Source: Liolophura sinensis
Lineage: Eukaryota > Mollusca > Polyplacophora > Chitonida > Chitonidae
Assembly (NCBI RefSeq): GCF_032854445.1
Contig: NC_088307.1
Span: 8,570,017-8,634,016, forward strand
Direction of reading: 5' to 3'
DNA length: 64,000 nt
Shown piece by piece: positions 1 through 10,257 of the stretch. How positions within the stretch are numbered: position 1 is the first letter of the stretch; each line of letters begins with the position of its first letter. A program made the position numbers and the translations under genes. Below the pieces are notes generated by a model. It ran no database searches and was not told the DNA's origin. It saw only the letters and a list, made by a program, of their open reading frames with translations.

Positions 1-78
1 GCTGAGGAGAGGGAAGGCTCTCTTGGGTGCTTACACTCAACTTTTCTGAAAAGACAGGTTCATTACTTTTAGTTGTTT

Positions 79-331
79 GGGGGCCTCCATGGCTCAGTTG
101 GTTAGCGCGCTACCACTGCCTAATGACCCAGGAGTCTCTCACCAATGTGGTCGCTGTGAGTTCAAGTCCAGCTCATTCTGGCTCCCTCTCCGGTCGTAAG
201 TGGGAAGGTCTGGCAGCAATCTGCGGATGGTCGTGGGTTTCCCCCGGGGCTCTGCCTGGTTTCCTCCCACTGTCGTATAAGTGAAATATTCTTGAGTACG
301 GCGTAAAACGATGTTCAAATAAATAAATAAA
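79..331 (+). mobile_element. SINE family A, full-length copy (tRNA-derived)
   Basis: Defines family A. The 5' head resembles a tRNA gene: A box TGGCTCAGTTGG at 90-101 and B box GTTCAAGTCC at 160-169. A conserved body follows (GGGAAGGTCTGGCAGCAA, then a GC-rich stretch), and the tail has ATTCTTGAGTACGGCGTAAA and AAATAAATAAATAAA. A perfect 12-bp target-site duplication, TTTTAGTTGTTT, flanks it at 67-78 and 332-343, which fixes both ends and implies LINE-assisted insertion. The layout fits molluscan V-SINEs such as RUDI; the exact family name is inference. Confidence 0.9.
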
Positions 332-494
332 TTTTAGTTGTTTATTTTTGATATGTTTGTTACTTTGTCATTCCTTTTTTCTTTTAACATAACAACCAAC
401 AACTGACCATGGATAGTTTGTAACTATTTTATTATACATCTCTGATCAGGAAAACCTCCCTCACCCATAAGCAGAGAATGCTATGTTATAGTGA

Positions 495-1105
495 TTCTGT
501 TGGTTTTTGTGCTATATCTCCAATTGTTTTCCATGGACAGTTTTCATTTTTGGTGGATACAAAGATGACGGCGTGTCACAAATCACATTTGTTCATTTCC
601 GCAGCTGTCATGCTAACCACATAGTTATTTTCCTTACATACACTGTACAAGTAGACATGATGTAGAGTCCAGGCGTTTTCTGTGCACAGTTCAATTTTTG
701 GTGGATACATACATCGCAACTCACATGTTCATTTCCGTGGTTGTCATCGTTACCCTATTGTCAGTTTTCCCATATATACTATATTAATAAATATGACTTA
801 GTGTCTGGGCTATAACTCCAACTATTCTCTGCGTAGAGGTTTCATTTTTGGTGGATATATATATATGATGATGTGTCCCGGTTCACACTGGTCCATTTCC
901 ACGGTTACCATGGTTACTAGATTGGCATTTTCCCTACATATATCACAGAAACAGATTTTGTGTCTGGATTGTAATTCCAACTGTTTTTTTTGCACAGAAA
1001 TTTAATTTCTGGTGGATACATACATTCATAGATGATGATGTGTAATGACACACATTTGTCCATTTCTCCAGTTGTCATGGTAACTAAATAGCCATTTTCC
1101 CTTTA
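495..1105. repeat. Degenerate tandem repeat, about 150-165 bp unit, 4 copies
   Basis: Each unit contains a diverged form of TTTTTGGTGGATACATACA, then CACATTTGTTCATTTCC, then a GGTTGTCATGGTAAC-like block, then CCATTTTCCCT. The flanks also match each other: an AACATAACAACCAACAAC-like and CATCTCTGATCAGGA-containing segment occurs at about 385-455 and again at about 1238-1318. The array thus lies inside a larger duplication. The copies are old and clearly diverged. Confidence 0.75.
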
Positions 1106-1383
1106 AACATTTCCAACAAATGCGTATTTTGGGGCATATGTTGTATTCACATGAACTTTTGTTTTCATATGCTGTTAATTTTTTATTTAATATTTGTTTA
1201 TTTAATATAACAAACAACAATCTCCTTTCTCTCCTTTAATGTAACAACAACCGAACATTCATCACCATGGTTTATAACTATGTAGATTATACAATGTATA
1301 TCTCTGATCAGGACAATATACTTGTAAAAGAGTATGCATCAACAATAAAATCATGATCAGAAATGAATCTTAAATGATATTAA

Positions 1384-1386
<3 letters not shown>

Positions 1387-1470
<84 letters not shown>
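1387..1470. repeat. Compound microsatellite (CT)n(TA)n
   Basis: A run of CT dinucleotides passes directly into a long run of TA dinucleotides. No coding signal. Confidence 0.97.
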
Positions 1471-1472
<2 letters not shown>

Positions 1473-1667
1473 TTCATATATACTTTCACGTTCACAAAAT
1501 TACCGGTTGCTCAAGTGGAATTGAACTCAATACGAGGTTATAGTCAGTGTTTAAAATATTAATAAACTCAATCTGGACCAGAAAAAAAATCAATTTTAAG
1601 TTTCCGGTTGTAAAAATTTGGACTTCTGTGAGTCCCTGAGGATGCTTACCACCTGGGCCATACTCTG

Positions 1668-1845
1668 AACATAACAAAGAAACCAGCTAACTCCGAACAA
1701 AACAGTCAAGCCAGATAACTCTGAACAAAACAGACAAGCCAGATAACTCTGAACAAAACAGACAAGCCAGATAACTCTGAACAATACAGACAAGCCAGAT
1801 AACTCTGAAAAAAAACAACAAACCAGACAGCTCTAAACAAACCAC
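1668..1845. repeat. Minisatellite, about 28-bp unit
   Basis: The unit resembles AACTCTGAACAAAACAGACA followed by AGCCAGAT, repeated about six times with decay toward the right end. Short minus-strand reading frames across it (LFCSELSGL-type periodic peptides) are products of the repeat. Confidence 0.9.
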
Positions 1846-2636
1846 AACATGACCAAGTGTGGCTTGCGACAGTTTAAAGATACATATATGACCTAACAAT
1901 GCCATCAATTAATAAAATATGGACCAGATCTCATCAAAAACACCCTCTGACTATGGAGGACTTGATTGTAGTCGTACAAGATTTCCTAATTCACTCATGC
2001 GTACTAAGAAAAAAGACCGAATGATTTTCACTTCGGGAATGCAGAAGTTATATATATATATTTTCTGAGGGTGACAAATGATGAAAATTTACTCAATTTA
2101 GTTACAAAAAGTGTTCTTCTCAGAGGCCCTCTGACAGGGTAACAAAACAAACACGACATTTACAAGTAAATATTAACAATTACCAGACAAATAGTTTGCA
2201 CACATAGTAAGTTAAGTTACTTGCTTCATTGAAAAAGCAGGCTAGCTGTGACACAAACTGTATATACAGCCAGTCGATAGCCTTGCACTACAACAGCCAC
2301 AGGGCGGCACTACAGTGCAGTACACACCACGCCTACAAACCACTGTGTGTGTCCGTACCTTGAAGCCCGCAATGGGAACGCAGACAAAGTTTAAATTGGC
2401 ATTTCCGTGTTATCAATCGCTCTTACCATTCAACATAATTCAAGCCTTATTTATTTTTGTCGGTGATACTTTTTTAAACAAAAAAGATTAGCTTGATTGT
2501 TACTTTGTTGAGCAACAGACTGTTCTCGTCACTCCGCTAGCTAGACCGCATGGATCCTCGTGTTGCAGCCAGTATCGCTCGACTTGGCTATAAAAATTTA
2601 TAGTCTGTGGACGTTGCCAAATTAATTCTCCATGGG
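1846..2636. other. Non-repetitive AT-rich stretch, no gene seen
   Basis: No convincing coding frame, splice pair or repeat. The part around 2280-2400 is slightly richer in GC, but its frames are short. Confidence 0.5.
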
Positions 2637-2815
2637 TTCTACCCTGATTGCTCATGAAAGAGTAACTTTCAGTGCACTTTTACGCACCTTTTTCATATAA
2701 TTTTGAAGGCAAATTTACATTAGTGGGATTGGGCAATTTCAGGGCTACACAAAAAGTATAATTGTATTAGTCTACACAGAAAAATTCCTTCAGCACACCT
2801 TGCAAACAAGTCAAT
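2637..2815 (+). mobile_element. MITE family C, old copy
   Basis: Aligns by eye with the better copies at 25828-26048 and 63236-63455. Shared landmarks are GAGTAACTTTCAGTGCA, GGGCTACACAAAAAGTATAAT and CCTTGCAAAC near the right end. The terminal inverted repeats are worn. Confidence 0.6.
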
Positions 2816-3551
2816 TTTAGGTCAAATTTTTAGGTGATGAGTAGCAGAAAATTTACTTGTTTTTTTTCGAATGGTAGGCAGGTTTATCACCTAAGAAAAA
2901 AAATATGAGAAACCATAAATGCATAAATCCATAACCAACCAAGCAAGTGATCAGTTCAATGTAAGAATCTCATTGGTCAAGCTAAGGTAAAAAAAAAAAC
3001 TCCAAGTTGAACACATCCGAAAAGGTAAGCCAAACATCCTGGAACATACTATCTTCCCCCTACAAAGCTGATGTGTATGATTGGCTATACAATTCAGACA
3101 TACATGTAAAGATAAAATCCTCAAATTCGTAACAAAAGGATGTGGCAATGTGAAATATATGTGAAACTCGAATGCCTTCATTTAAATAGCCTCAAAATAT
3201 CCTGTTGAACTTTTTTAGCTGTTCTTTTTTTCTTTCTTTGTATTTCATGTTTTCTAGTATCTTTCAGCTAGCAGGAAGAACATTCTGTACGTGCAATCTT
3301 TCATGCATGACATTGCACATATGTACTTTCGTTTTTGGACTCCTTTCATTCAGAATGTAGGTTTGACCTTTGACATACTATAACAGGATATATGTATATG
3401 ATCTATACTACTGATTCAAGATTTGTCACTGGGAAACCCTATACGCAGCATCCTCCAATGTCACAATGGCTTGAAAGAAATCCCTGCTAAATATAACATT
3501 TTCAAAAAGTTAATTCTAAAAATAGATCCTGCCTTTCACACCATTGTTGGT

Positions 3552-3710
3552 AACCCCATTCGTCAAAACATTAGAACAGAATTCTATTTACTAAACGCAT
3601 GCACAACCCCATTCATCAAAACATTAGAACAGAATTCTATTTACTAAATGCATGCACAACCCCATTCATCAAAACATTACAACAAAATTCTATTTATTAA
3701 ATGCATGCAC
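3552..3710. repeat. Minisatellite, 53-bp unit, 3 copies
   Basis: Three nearly identical 53-bp units carry AACCCCATTCATCAAAACAT, GAATTCTATTTACTAAA and TGCATGCAC. 159 bp equals exactly three units. Confidence 0.95.
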
Positions 3711-4737
3711 ATACATGTACATTAAATAAGTGACATCCTTGTTTCAGTGTTATGACACCTTGAAATATACATGTATCATTTTGTAAGTGGATCTTATTCT
3801 AAAAATATCATTTTCAAACAGTTACGGTAATTCTAAAATTAAGTTCTTTAAGTTCCCTTAACGCATGACATAAAAAAGCCAAAAAAGAAAATGACAATGC
3901 TTTAGTTTCACGACCGGAATATCTCCTTTCTCAGTTTCAGGCTTTAACCTACACCCCAGCTGTGAATTAAAAAACATTCAATGTAAGTTATGAAGCTAAA
4001 CTAGACCACTAAATCTGTAGGTGGAAATATTTTTTCCATTTCATACCAAAGAAATGAATAGATAAATATTTATCAGATAATTTTCAATAGCTCAACAGCT
4101 TTTTCGCTACAGCAAAAAATTAAAGTATGTTGCTACAGGGAACTTTCACCTCCAGTATCTGAGAGTTATCTCTTTTAAGTTCTGGAGAAATTTGGAATCT
4201 CCACAAAATGACCAAAGCCAACCACTGGAGTCCGTAATGCTATCTTATTACTTGTTTCACTATTATATTCCCTAAAGCGCATGCATCACTCTCTTCCTTT
4301 TGCCTGACATCACTGCCACCAATAGACAAGCTTGACTTTTGGAGCACGTGAGATGCACGTAGGCTAGTGTATAATTACATGTAGTGTCATCACTTGTCTT
4401 CTCCCGCGAAACTATTTAATCAGCATTAATCAATGAAATTGTTTTAGGTATAAGTTGGAATCATGCTGCACATTCCCAAGATAAAGAGAATGCATGTGTA
4501 TAAAGTATTATTAGAGATGAAAGTTAAGATGAATTGTTTGTGTTTTCTGACATCACTTTCTGCCTCATCACTGTGACCCAGTGACCTCAACATTCAAGAT
4601 TTCTGCACAAAATTTGCTATTGGTAGCAGCGATGTAAAGCAAAAGGTAGAACGATACATGGGCAGTAGGGAGTATGGTTTCACTACAGGTATTGCCATTG
4701 TGTTCCAAGAACAATACCAAAAATTCTACTTGGTTTA
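3711..4737. other. No gene seen
   Basis: AT-rich sequence with scattered ACATGTA palindromes. No supported coding frame, splice pair or RNA gene. Confidence 0.5.
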
Positions 4738-4873
4738 ACTTATTTGATTGGTGTTTGACGCTGTACTCAAGAATATTTCACTCAAATGCCACCATTATGG
4801 TGGGACGAAGCCGGGCAGAGCTGGGAAAAAACCCACAACCATTCGCAGGTTACAAGCAGGCCTTCGCACGTAC
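4738..4873 (-). mobile_element. SINE family A, 5'-truncated
   Basis: Reverse-strand tail and body: TTTGATTGGTGTTTGACGC, ACTCAAGAATATTTCACTCA, CATTATGGTGGGACGAAGCC and AACCATTCGCAGGTT. The tRNA-like head is missing, as expected for incomplete reverse transcription. Confidence 0.88.
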
Positions 4874-4879
4874 CCAAAA

Positions 4880-6020
4880 ATTCTAAGTTTCAACTTTTAC
4901 ACGTCACCACAATTTCATACACTTATATATATTATTTAATAAGGAAATACTGAGATTCCTGTAAACCTGTTGCAAAAACTTAACCCATTAGGGTGCTAAT
5001 ATTTAGCGTTACAGGTAACCAAAGCATTCTGTTTATGCACCCCCTCCCCTCCTCTCCAAAACACCTTGTCATGCTGTGACTTTCTAATGAGTATAAGGCA
5101 TTTCTCTCGACAGTATGTCTACCATGTAGGCAACGATATGTTGTTTAACAATGGCATTTCCTCATTAGACTTTAATTAATCAGACTTCTTACTGGCGAGA
5201 AATAAATTTTATATATGTTATGATGTCACAATAATAAGAGTGTGGACAGATTTTGGTAAGTTACAGTAAACTGTCCACATTGTCATGGAAACATTCACAG
5301 ACGGCTGTACTAAGATGCTGAAAAATAACACAAAAGCTTATGTCTATTGAATAACTGGCAGCAATCACATTAACTTCCGTTTAATTTTGCACCAAAAAAT
5401 CCGAACAGCAGAGCGAGTCAATTTCATTGAAAAATTTCATGAAATTCTGTGTTTAACAATTTTCCTTGTAAACAATGCCGTTTAGCTTTTTTTACCGGTG
5501 CAGGAAGCCAGAGCACACGAGGTGAACCACTGACCTTTGGCAAGTTAATGACCAACTTTCTCCATATGTGACATACAGATATGAACGCCATTTATTGGTG
5601 GAAGAAAAGCTGTCCTCAACAAACATACCTATAAGTGATAAAAGTAAAACACAAGGACAGAACGATGCAGGTTTGATTTTAAACATTTACTTTTTAACGT
5701 TTTCATTTATAACACATTAACACACACATACAAAAGAACAAGGTAGGCCATTATGGACAGATATTCAACAAGGAGTTAAGTTAATTTTTTGTGGGTTGGA
5801 GTTTAATGTGTATTGTACTCTAAGTCTGAATTTGACTTGCATTCCAAACCTTCTATGCTGAAAAAATATGTGTCTTACAGCATGAACAAGAGTGAAAATA
5901 ATGGCAAAATACAGCATAGACACGGCAGTATAAAAATAACACCTATGATTAGGGAAGGTCTGGTCGGATCTCTATAGTGACAGGTGAGCCTACTACTTCC
6001 TACAGAACAAGTAGTTAATT
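4880..6020. other. No gene seen; downstream flank of the UBAN-NZF gene
   Basis: AT-rich. A run of 19 or so A residues at about 6071-6089 lies inside the probable 3'UTR of the minus-strand gene. No independent coding frame stands out. Confidence 0.45.
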
Positions 6021-6023
6021 GTG

Positions 6024-6029
6024 TTTATT
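6024..6029 (-). promoter_or_regulatory. Candidate polyadenylation signal AATAAA
   Basis: TTTATT on the plus strand reads AATAAA on the minus strand, about 315 bp past the stop codon of the UBAN-NZF gene. It is the first exact hexamer I see downstream of the stop. Other AATAAA words occur further down in this AT-rich DNA, so the site is tentative. Confidence 0.35.
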
Positions 6030-6342
6030 CCTTATGTTCTCTTGATTAGAATTCTTAAGAGTTAAGTGTAAAAAAAAAAAAAAAAAAAATGAAACTGGTA
6101 CATTTCTGAAACACTGACAGACTACAGGGCTACATGTATAGATCCATAATAAAAAGATAGAATCAGAAATATTTTCCAATAGTTTACAAAACCAATATGT
6201 GATTTGCTTTCAAAATATCTTATTTATAAGGCTCACTGCTACTTATTTTTCCACTGAAGCTGACCAGAAGTAGACCTACCCCTTCCTTTATGCATGAAAT
6301 TATGATGGAATAACGTAATGAAGTGATGAGACTTTCTAAGTT

Positions 6343-7992
6343 TTAAAATGAATGGGACTCTGGTGAACCTGTGTTCGTCACAGGAAGACCTGTGTCCCCT
6401 AATGTTAGCTCTGTCAGCCCTTCATCGGTACTAAGTCCTCTAGACACAAGACGACAGTTTCTCTCCAGACTCCTACGACACTCAGGAAAGTCCCTTGATG
6501 GCTTCATGTAGCGATCAGTGTCATTTATCACACCACATATCTCACAAACTGTCCTGTGACTGGAGTTCAGAAAAGTACAGGAAGGGCATGACCAGTCTCT
6601 AGTGACTGGCTGCTGTGTTGGAGTCCAGTGACTAGGTACAGGCAATTGCATGGGAAAGTACACTGGGGGCACCTGTAAATGTTCATTATAAGTATTCCCA
6701 GTATTTAACAAAGCCTGAGCAAGTTTTTGATCTTTAACCCTCAGCTCAGACTGTAACCCTTGTACAGTTTGTTGCAACGTGTTGTTTCTGGTCACAAATT
6801 CTGTCAGCCTGCTGTGTGCTAGCATCAGCTGACGTTTCAACACACGCACTTTCTCATCCAGATTCTGGAAATTCTCCTTGAGTTTGTTTCGTGAGGAGAC
6901 CACCCTGGCTCTGTCATTCCTCTCTTTTTCGAAGTCTTCCACGACTACAACCATCTGTTGTTGCAGAACACTTACCTCGGTTAGCAGATCCTGTACAACA
7001 CGATCGTGGCTATTTAAATCTTCTGAAGGTTTTTCATCACATGAGCTTTGCAAATCATGCAACTGTTGCTGCAATAGTCTTAATCTAGATTTTAACAGCT
7101 CAGCGTTCTGTTTTTCCAGAGCAAGTCGGCGTTCAAAATCCATGCATAACTCTTTTTCTCTTCTAAGTACCTTTTCACAATTTGAACAATGGGTACCCTT
7201 AAAGTCATTTTCAAAATGAGAGTTATCTCTTCCAACTTTATAATCATACGTTGTGATATCAGGATTGAAAAACTGACCTTTCGAACTCTGTCCAATCACA
7301 CTAAGTTTACCTCCATTAACAGTTACTTCCTTTTTCAATCCTTGACACACTTTCACAACAGCATGACTTTGGTCTCTTTTAATTTCCACATCAGGATAAG
7401 TTTGCTGAAATCTGGTCTTCAGTTCACGCCCGAGAAACTGCACTGTATGGGACAAACGTTCTATTTCACGAGACTGCTTTGCGTTCTGCTTTGCAAGCTG
7501 TTCCTTCTCCTGAAGTGCAGTCTTACATTCTCTCTCTACATCTCGAAATTTATCAACAATCTTTATCATTTCCTGCCCAAGACTTGGCGGCGCTGTACTT
7601 GCAGGAGACTTTGCAGGTGAGGCGCATCTTGGTTGCAACTGCATATCATAAGTCTCCTTTGTGAAACAATGGCCCCTGGGTTCAATTCGAAAAGGTGCTG
7701 GCAAGTTCTCTGAGAGAAACACACTGCTGTCTTCACTGAAAGCACTTATGTGGTGATGCTCCTCATCAGGTCTCAAACCTTTCTGTGAGTCCATATCACA
7801 GGCGCTCTTTGTGGGGAGATGTAGTCCAAGAGTGTTACCACAGCTGGATGTTTCTGGAGGGCCATCACATGCACTGTTACATCTCAGGAGTACAGAAGGC
7901 TCCAACACTTCTGTCTGGGATGTCAACCTCTTCTTGCTGGATGGAACACCAGCTGTACTCATGTAGCTCCCCTGACATCGCAAATCATCCAT
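6343..7992 (-). CDS. UBAN and NZF zinc-finger coiled-coil protein, ABIN/TNIP-like (549 aa)
   Basis: A single uninterrupted frame. I start at the ATG at 7992 (strong context: A at -3, G at +4); an in-frame TAA lies at 8017-8019 and the only earlier start-like codon is GTG. Residues 1-135 look disordered and Ser/Pro-rich. Coiled coils cover about 138-195, 273-317 and 330-430; a CxxC pair sits at Cys269 and Cys272. Residues about 335-390 contain a UBAN motif: Asp353-Phe354, then ERNDR at 357-361, closer to ABIN ERSDR than to the NEMO form. By family knowledge, UBANs bind linear ubiquitin and restrain or support NF-kB signalling in the cytoplasm. The acidic residue that follows the second conserved Arg in NEMO is Ala here. 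A C-terminal NZF spans about 466-487 (Trp467, Cys469, Cys472, Cys483, Cys486) with the Thr473-Phe474 pair typical of ubiquitin-binding NZFs. Vertebrate ABINs lack an NZF as far as I know. The exact ortholog is uncertain; a TAB-like or optineurin-like relative is the alternative. Confidence 0.88.
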   Translation of the reverse strand: MDDLRCQGSYMSTAGVPSSKKRLTSQTEVLEPSVLLRCNSACDGPPETSSCGNTLGLHLPTKSACDMDSQKGLRPDEEHHHISAFSEDSSVFLSENLPAPFRIEPRGHCFTKETYDMQLQPRCASPAKSPASTAPPSLGQEMIKIVDKFRDVERECKTALQEKEQLAKQNAKQSREIERLSHTVQFLGRELKTRFQQTYPDVEIKRDQSHAVVKVCQGLKKEVTVNGGKLSVIGQSSKGQFFNPDITTYDYKVGRDNSHFENDFKGTHCSNCEKVLRREKELCMDFERRLALEKQNAELLKSRLRLLQQQLHDLQSSCDEKPSEDLNSHDRVVQDLLTEVSVLQQQMVVVVEDFEKERNDRARVVSSRNKLKENFQNLDEKVRVLKRQLMLAHSRLTEFVTRNNTLQQTVQGLQSELRVKDQKLAQALLNTGNTYNEHLQVPPVYFPMQLPVPSHWTPTQQPVTRDWSCPSCTFLNSSHRTVCEICGVINDTDRYMKPSRDFPECRRSLERNCRLVSRGLSTDEGLTELTLGDTGLPVTNTGSPESHSF

Positions 7993-8042
7993 TTTGCCCA
8001 CTATGTTCGGCCTGTTTTAGCTGTTAAACTCAGTAGAACTAA

Positions 8043-8165
8043 CTACCAGAGAAAAACAAAGATTTACCAAAACTGCTAATATTGATAAACTGTCTGGGCT
8101 TGCTTGAAGGAAAATAATTTTTCACTGATCGATACATACATCTGTACAGTGCACCAGAGACATAC
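8043..8165 (-). other. Predicted 5'UTR intron of the UBAN-NZF gene
   Basis: On the minus strand a good acceptor (pyrimidine-rich TTTGTTTTTCTCTGGTAG) ends at 8043, 50 bp before the ATG. A fair donor CTAG/GTATGT starts at 8165. A longer alternative uses the strong donor GG/GTAAGT near 8747. In either model the whole CDS is in the last exon. Confidence 0.4.
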
Positions 8166-8508
8166 CTAGTCTTCGTTCTTCACTTTACACACTATTCACA
8201 AACAGCTGAAGGAATTGATTACTATATATACTCTGAAGTCACACCTTTGTTTGGCCCACGCCTGTGTAAGTCAACACTTTTAAATACAACGGAGACCAAT
8301 CCCACAGATATAGGAGTGTACCACAACGTCGGCTCATTCGCACGTGGTGTGTGGAAACAGATGGCGCATATGCAATGTCGTAAATGCGGAGACAGACGAA
8401 AAAATTTTACCACTGCGTTCAGACTTGTTCTTGGGGGAAAAAAGAACACTACGAAACACCCCTAGGCATGAGGGAGATGCTGTATACTGAAAACCTGGTA
8501 CGACCGAA

Positions 8509-8516
8509 TTTATATA
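8509..8516 (-). promoter_or_regulatory. TATA-like box of the UBAN-NZF gene
   Basis: TATATAAA on the minus strand, 50 bp downstream of the kappa-B site, which would place the start of transcription near 8480. The plus strand also reads TATATAAG here, so direction rests on context. Confidence 0.4.
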
Positions 8517-8565
8517 AGCAGAAATGTCGAACAATAAGAACAAAATACTTATCGGGAAATCTGTC

Positions 8566-8576
8566 GGGGAATCCCC
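8566..8576 (-). promoter_or_regulatory. Palindromic kappa-B site GGGGAATCCCC
   Basis: A perfect match to the NF-kB/Rel consensus, about 575 bp upstream of the ATG of an NF-kB-pathway gene. A partial second site, GGGAAATCTG, lies at 8554-8563, and an E2F-like CTTCCCGCG at 8582-8590. Vertebrate ABIN and A20 genes are known NF-kB targets, so feedback regulation is a sensible inference. Confidence 0.6.
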
Positions 8577-8591
8577 GCCAACTTCCCGCGG

Positions 8592-9204
8592 TTAGTCAAC
8601 AATTTACACCTTCAACTTTGAAGAGTAACACGGCTGCAACGCCTTCTTGAACATGTTACACAGGAGCTCTGTTCCCTTTTCTTTCACAAATTAAGAATTT
8701 CCAAGAGACACTTAATCAGCAAACTAATTTCAAACCGACGAACTTACCCGTCGATCTGCTTATACGACGTTCCCAGCCCTCTGGAAGCTCTGCCATGATC
8801 CGGACGGTTTTTGTAATTTCATCATCTCTGAAGTGACCGAAAACGGACTCCGGACACGTTGATGCCTGGACTTTCCCTCGGTGGGGCCACTTTACGAGTC
8901 GGTTTTAGTTGTGGTAAATTTTGATTTTGTTTACAGTCGTGCCTCTTGTAGACAATGCCCCTGCAGCAAAAGCTAAATGTGAACGTATATGGGCAAGTAC
9001 ACGTATATAGACCTAACTCTAGGGCAGTGATCACACTTACGAATACTCTCACAGCCCTGTCTTCTTCCATAAGCTTACCTCGAACACCTCTGCATTTCCC
9101 TAGCTGGCTTTAATATACTACTGGTGTGCACCAAATAATTTGTCTGTCCGTAGTCATAGTCATTTCAACTATCAATTCGAGTTGGGTGTTCCCATGTGGC
9201 ATCG
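8592..9204. other. CpG-containing upstream flank, no separate gene
   Basis: Richer in CpG than its surroundings. Holds a strong minus-strand donor near 8747, another near 9074 (GAG/GTAAGC), and a kappa-B-like GGACTTTCCC at about 8868-8877. It may contain a distal leader exon of the UBAN-NZF gene. Confidence 0.35.
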
Positions 9205-9611
9205 CTAATTAATCCACATATGCATGAAACTAGAGGAAACTGGATAAATTATGTCTCCAACCGCCATGTTTGAATTCATACTCCTCACAGTGAAGCGAAT
9301 CATCTATACTATTGTCACTGCCAATATTAGACACATTAGACCTTTTGACACGCATACTGGATAACTGTTTAGGATCAGTCTCACCAGATATGACACGGAG
9401 CGAACCCATACTCAACATTGATGAATAAAAAAAATCTCAAACAACTAAAGACTAGATTGAACAAGGTGTGCAAAACATACTAATTGCTAGTAATGTCAGT
9501 AGTTATCTCCCTTGTATTGGCTGTGAGCAGTATGCATTCCAACATGGCGGTTGGGGTTTGAATTTATCCAGTTTCCTCTAGTTTCATGCTCGTGTGGATT
9601 CATTAGTGGCT
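9205..9611. mobile_element. MITE or foldback element with about 65-70 bp terminal inverted repeats
   Basis: The left arm (9205-9271) reads ATCCACATATGCATGAAACT, then AGAGGAAACTGGATAAATT, then CCAACCGCCATGTT. The right arm (9541-9611) is its reverse complement with few changes. The interior, about 270 bp, has no coding frame. This is the classic form of a non-autonomous DNA transposon. Confidence 0.8.
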
Positions 9612-10257
9612 AGGGGTCCCCAGCCTAATTTATCGTATATACTATAGCACTGATACTGATCTAGCTTATATGAAAAAAAGTAAAAAATATAATAATAATA
9701 ATAATGTAAAAAAGTACTAAAATATTTATTTGTTTGTTTCTGTCATATATTTATTTGTGAGATTTCCGTGTGAGAAAGCCTACAGAAATCCATTAGAAGT
9801 TAAATTTGAACAAGCGACCTGTGTGGTCAAGCGCTAATTCTCGTGCAGAACAACCAATTGGATGGCAAATGTCAAAATGAGTTTGAAATAATGTAAAACA
9901 AGAATAATGCAAAAACAAAAGGATACAAGACTGAGGGGCATGACAACAGACAGATATACTGGATAGGCCTACAAGCAGTATACGTTTGTTTCTGCATGCA
10001 TGTGTTTAGAAAAAAAGGTGGAAAGTGCCAAAAAATAAATAATAATAATAATCATCATAATCATCATCATCATAATAATAATAATAATAATATATTTGTA
10101 CTGGAATATATATGCGTATACTTGGTTGGTGACAGGCCTAAAATTAAGGTTTGCAGCATCTCATGAAGACAATTAAATAACATCACTCCACGGGACAGGG
10201 CAAAGGCCATGGATATAAGGGTATCTGATATATATATTCTACAAAATACATTTATCC
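9612..10257. repeat. AT-rich stretch with AAT/ATC microsatellites
   Basis: Short AAT runs at about 9689-9705 and a mixed AAT/ATC run at about 10038-10094. Nothing else recognised. Confidence 0.7.

Noticed and set aside
79-160. tRNA gene
   Set aside because: A and B boxes are present, but the sequence does not fold as a tRNA end to end and continues into a SINE body and tail with target duplication; the same holds for the other heads.
7993-8001. GTG start giving three extra residues to the UBAN-NZF protein
   Set aside because: GTG is not a normal start in animal nuclear genes; ATG at 7992 has strong context and an in-frame stop lies upstream.
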